Below, in pieces: positions 61,680-64,000 of a DNA stretch of 64,000 nucleotides. The number at the start of each line of letters is the position of its first letter. Position 1 is the stretch's first letter. The DNA lies in assembly GCF_007997075.1 (NCBI RefSeq), contig NZ_VORS01000002.1, positions 186,001 to 250,000 on the forward strand. Reading direction: 5' to 3'. This DNA is from Polaribacter sp. IC073 (GTDB taxonomy: Bacteria > Bacteroidota > Bacteroidia > Flavobacteriales > Flavobacteriaceae). A program made the position numbers and the translations under genes. Below the pieces are notes generated by a model that was not told the origin of the DNA, did not search any database, and saw only the letters and a list, made by a program, of their open reading frames with translations.

Positions 61680-64000
61680 ATGGATAACCTCAGAAAATCC
61701 ATAGAAGCAATTTTTAACAATACATGCCCTGATTTAATACTTCAGTATATATATAGTAATGGTTTAGAAAATGATGCTTTTTCTAAAACAAGATTTTTAG
61801 AACAAGGTTTGGCACTTTTTAATAACTATAGTTTTGATGAAATTGAAAACTTATATAAAAAGTTAGATTCAGATTGGTTGTTAGATGTATATAAAGGAGA
61901 AAGGAGTAATAAGTCAATTTTTAATTTATTAACTCATTTTAATAAACAAGTTTTAATAGAACGAGACAAAGAACCTTTTGTATGTTATGAGCATTTATTA
62001 CGATGGCGAGATTTATCTTTTTCTTTAGGAGAGGATTTATTTACGTGTTCTTATTTTGCATACATGGATAATCGTTCGAAAAGAGAAAGAAATTTCTTTT
62101 CATGGAGAACCGTTGCTTTTTCTAACAATAACAGACTTAAAAAATTATTAGATAAAGGGATTGCAGAAAATCATTTTCATTTAAAAGGTTCTGCTCCTGT
62201 TTTCGACTTGAATTGGATTTCTTTAATGAATACAATTAATAGTAATCATCATACTGAAAAGTTTAAGAAATTAAAAAAAGGACTCAAATTAAATGGAGCT
62301 ACTTCTCATTCCTTCCATAATCAAAATAAAGAAATAGACATTCTTGTTTATAAAGCTTCGAAAATAAGACTGGTGTTGTTTCAGTTTTTATTAGATAAAA
62401 ATAGTGAAATTAACGTAGCTGATTTTAAGTACTTATTATATCCAAATTCTAATAAAAACGATTCATTTGAGGTATTAATGAATTTGTCTAATATTCAAAT
62501 TGAAATAAACGAAAAAAAGAAACTTTACGGCTATAAATTTTATCATAAAGGAAAAAAAGACGTTGCAGATTACGCCATTACCAAAGACATGCATATTAAT
62601 AACTTTAAAGGTTCTTTTATGATGTATGGTGAAAGGCAATTACTCTACAAAGCTTTAAAATATATGTATGCAGAAAAAAAAGAAAGCTTTAAAGTAGAAA
62701 AATTATTACACGCTTATATATCCATTAAAAATCAGTTTAGGTCAGAATTAATTCAAGTAAATAAAAAAGTTGGTTTTGCAAACTTTTCTACATATCAGGA
62801 TAGAAAAGAATACTTTATTCCAGATAATAGTATTTATGAAACAGCCTTATTACAAATGGCTATTAATGATAGTACTAAGTTTCAAAATATAACTTCTTTT
62901 GAAACCAGGATTGCACCTAAAGACACAGCTTTAGCAATTAATAAGAGTTTAAAGAAATATCAAATTAATAGTGATCCTAAAGCATTAAAACAGACGCACT
63001 TTAATATTCCTATCAAAAAGGTTTTAGGTACATATAAAGCAAACAAAGAAAAACATTTTTATACAGTTCATTTTATTAAGTTTAAAGAGAAGAATACGAA
63101 TTACAAATTGGCTCAAGAAGTATTACCAAGACATCACCAATTAAGAAAAGATGTAAAAAAACAAGCAAGAGCAATCGTACAACTAAGAGAGTCGTATTCT
63201 AAGAAAGCAAAATTGATAAGAGGCATCGATGCAGCTTCAAATGAATTTAATGCAAGACCAGAAGTTTTTGCACAAGCCTTTAGGTATTTAAAAGACCATA
63301 AATTAAATGGAAAATACAATCATTTAAAGAAAGAGATTGTAGAAAATAAACTGTATGCTACTTATCATGCAGGAGAAGATTTTTATGATATTATAGATGG
63401 AATTAGATGTATTGATGAAACCATTAAGTTTCTGAAATTTTGCCAAGGAGACAGAATCGGTCATGCATTGGCATTAGGAATAGATGTTAAAGCGTATTTT
63501 GATTTTAAAGGAAGAAAATTATTGATTCCGAAAGAAATGTTGTTAGATAATATTGCGTGGTTATTGGCTAAGGTTAGAAAATACAACATAAATGACCATA
63601 CCAGCGAAATATATAAATTAGAAAAATTATTTGATTCCTTATTTAGAGAAGTTTATCAATGTTATTTTGATAAAGATTCTAAATTTTATAACATACATTT
63701 TAAACATGAAATCTATTTTGATGCATGGAAACTAAGAGGAGATGATCCGTATTTATATTTAGAAGATATACATGAGAAAATAGAAGACATTCCGAATATT
63801 ACCTATTGGGAAAGATGTAGAATTAACCATTTTTATCCTAAAAGAGGAAACATAAGAAATGATAGTAAAACAAAATTTTTGTATCAACAATATCATTTTA
63901 ATCCTGCAATAAAACAGAAGGGTAAAGAAATAAAGCAATTTGAAATTACAGATGCCTATATAAAACTAGTAACAAGTATTCAAAAAGAATATCAAAACTA
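61680..64000 (+). CDS. rdrB: RADAR adenosine deaminase RdrB, cut by the window edge
   Basis: The frame is open from ATG at 61680 to the last base (773 codons visible). Its deaminase metal and substrate motifs are in order: AENHFHLKG (H165, H167), then GIDAASNEFNARPEVF near residue 515, TYHAGEDFYD (H563, E566), GDRIGHALALG (D591, H595) and the late RGDDPYLYLED with Asp-Asp-Pro at 688-690. The large size relative to cellular adenosine deaminases and the RdrA partner fit RdrB. It deaminates adenosine or ATP to the inosine form during defence (established for the family). Only the 3' end is missing. Confidence 0.88.
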   Translation, partial: MDNLRKSIEAIFNNTCPDLILQYIYSNGLENDAFSKTRFLEQGLALFNNYSFDEIENLYKKLDSDWLLDVYKGERSNKSIFNLLTHFNKQVLIERDKEPFVCYEHLLRWRDLSFSLGEDLFTCSYFAYMDNRSKRERNFFSWRTVAFSNNNRLKKLLDKGIAENHFHLKGSAPVFDLNWISLMNTINSNHHTEKFKKLKKGLKLNGATSHSFHNQNKEIDILVYKASKIRLVLFQFLLDKNSEINVADFKYLLYPNSNKNDSFEVLMNLSNIQIEINEKKKLYGYKFYHKGKKDVADYAITKDMHINNFKGSFMMYGERQLLYKALKYMYAEKKESFKVEKLLHAYISIKNQFRSELIQVNKKVGFANFSTYQDRKEYFIPDNSIYETALLQMAINDSTKFQNITSFETRIAPKDTALAINKSLKKYQINSDPKALKQTHFNIPIKKVLGTYKANKEKHFYTVHFIKFKEKNTNYKLAQEVLPRHHQLRKDVKKQARAIVQLRESYSKKAKLIRGIDAASNEFNARPEVFAQAFRYLKDHKLNGKYNHLKKEIVENKLYATYHAGEDFYDIIDGIRCIDETIKFLKFCQGDRIGHALALGIDVKAYFDFKGRKLLIPKEMLLDNIAWLLAKVRKYNINDHTSEIYKLEKLFDSLFREVYQCYFDKDSKFYNIHFKHEIYFDAWKLRGDDPYLYLEDIHEKIEDIPNITYWERCRINHFYPKRGNIRNDSKTKFLYQQYHFNPAIKQKGKEIKQFEITDAYIKLVTSIQKEYQN

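Noticed and set aside
61680..64000. Ordinary adenosine or AMP deaminase
   Set aside because: At least 773 residues long, with insertions between motifs and an RdrA-like ATPase gene 3 bp upstream, so RdrB fits better.

Overview
The window looks like the chromosome of a marine Flavobacteriaceae bacterium close to Polaribacter or Tenacibaculum. The evidence is strong AT bias, promoters of the Bacteroidetes TAnnTTTG type, a fused lpxC-fabZ, a PorX response regulator tied to type IX secretion, and the run lpxD / lpxC-fabZ / lpxA / efp / second lpxD / sucD. No intact rRNA or tRNA gene was seen.

1-27.1 kb is mostly ordinary chromosome. It opens with an exopolysaccharide or surface-glycan block: the end of a flippase, a GT4 glycosyltransferase, a three-gene operon of a GT-C-like membrane protein, a secreted protein and a GH5-like hydrolase, and a response regulator fused to a GT2 glycosyltransferase. 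Housekeeping genes follow: Sir2, TrmH-like methylase, alanine dehydrogenase, tsaE, porX, an HD hydrolase, the lipid A cluster with efp, sucD, fabG, a VWA-like membrane protein, a prohibitin-like protein and a carboxypeptidase-regulatory-domain protein.

27.2-36.64 kb is a small integrated element. It lies between two near-identical 31-bp direct repeats. The right-hand repeat continues into 52 bp of a tRNA-Leu 3' half, so the element very likely used a tRNA-Leu gene as its attachment site. It carries a tyrosine integrase, a DUF6035/CoiA-like putative nuclease, a two-gene unit (leucine-rich-repeat protein plus a phospholipase-D/J-domain fusion), a replication-initiator-like protein, an excisionase-like HTH protein and an unknown protein. 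A G-rich motif is repeated just inside both ends.

36.7-64 kb is a second accessory block. It begins with replication-type genes (DUF3987, a TOPRIM-like protein) and then has an SOS-mutagenesis cassette: a LexA-like S24 repressor divergent from dinB and a short dnaE, with a repeated operator between them. The 3' end of dnaE recurs 3 kb downstream as a decayed copy, and the two copies bracket a secreted WG-repeat protein and a 134-bp element with perfect 16-bp inverted ends. An intact IS1595-family element with an 8-bp target duplication sits against the start codon of a lipoprotein gene.

51-64 kb is a dense defence island: a type I restriction-modification operon (hsdR, hsdM, hsdS), a GYF-domain membrane protein adjoining an AbiV-family protein, and a RADAR system (RdrA ATPase plus RdrB adenosine deaminase). 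RdrB runs off the right edge of the window. Its metal-binding motifs can be read directly from the sequence.
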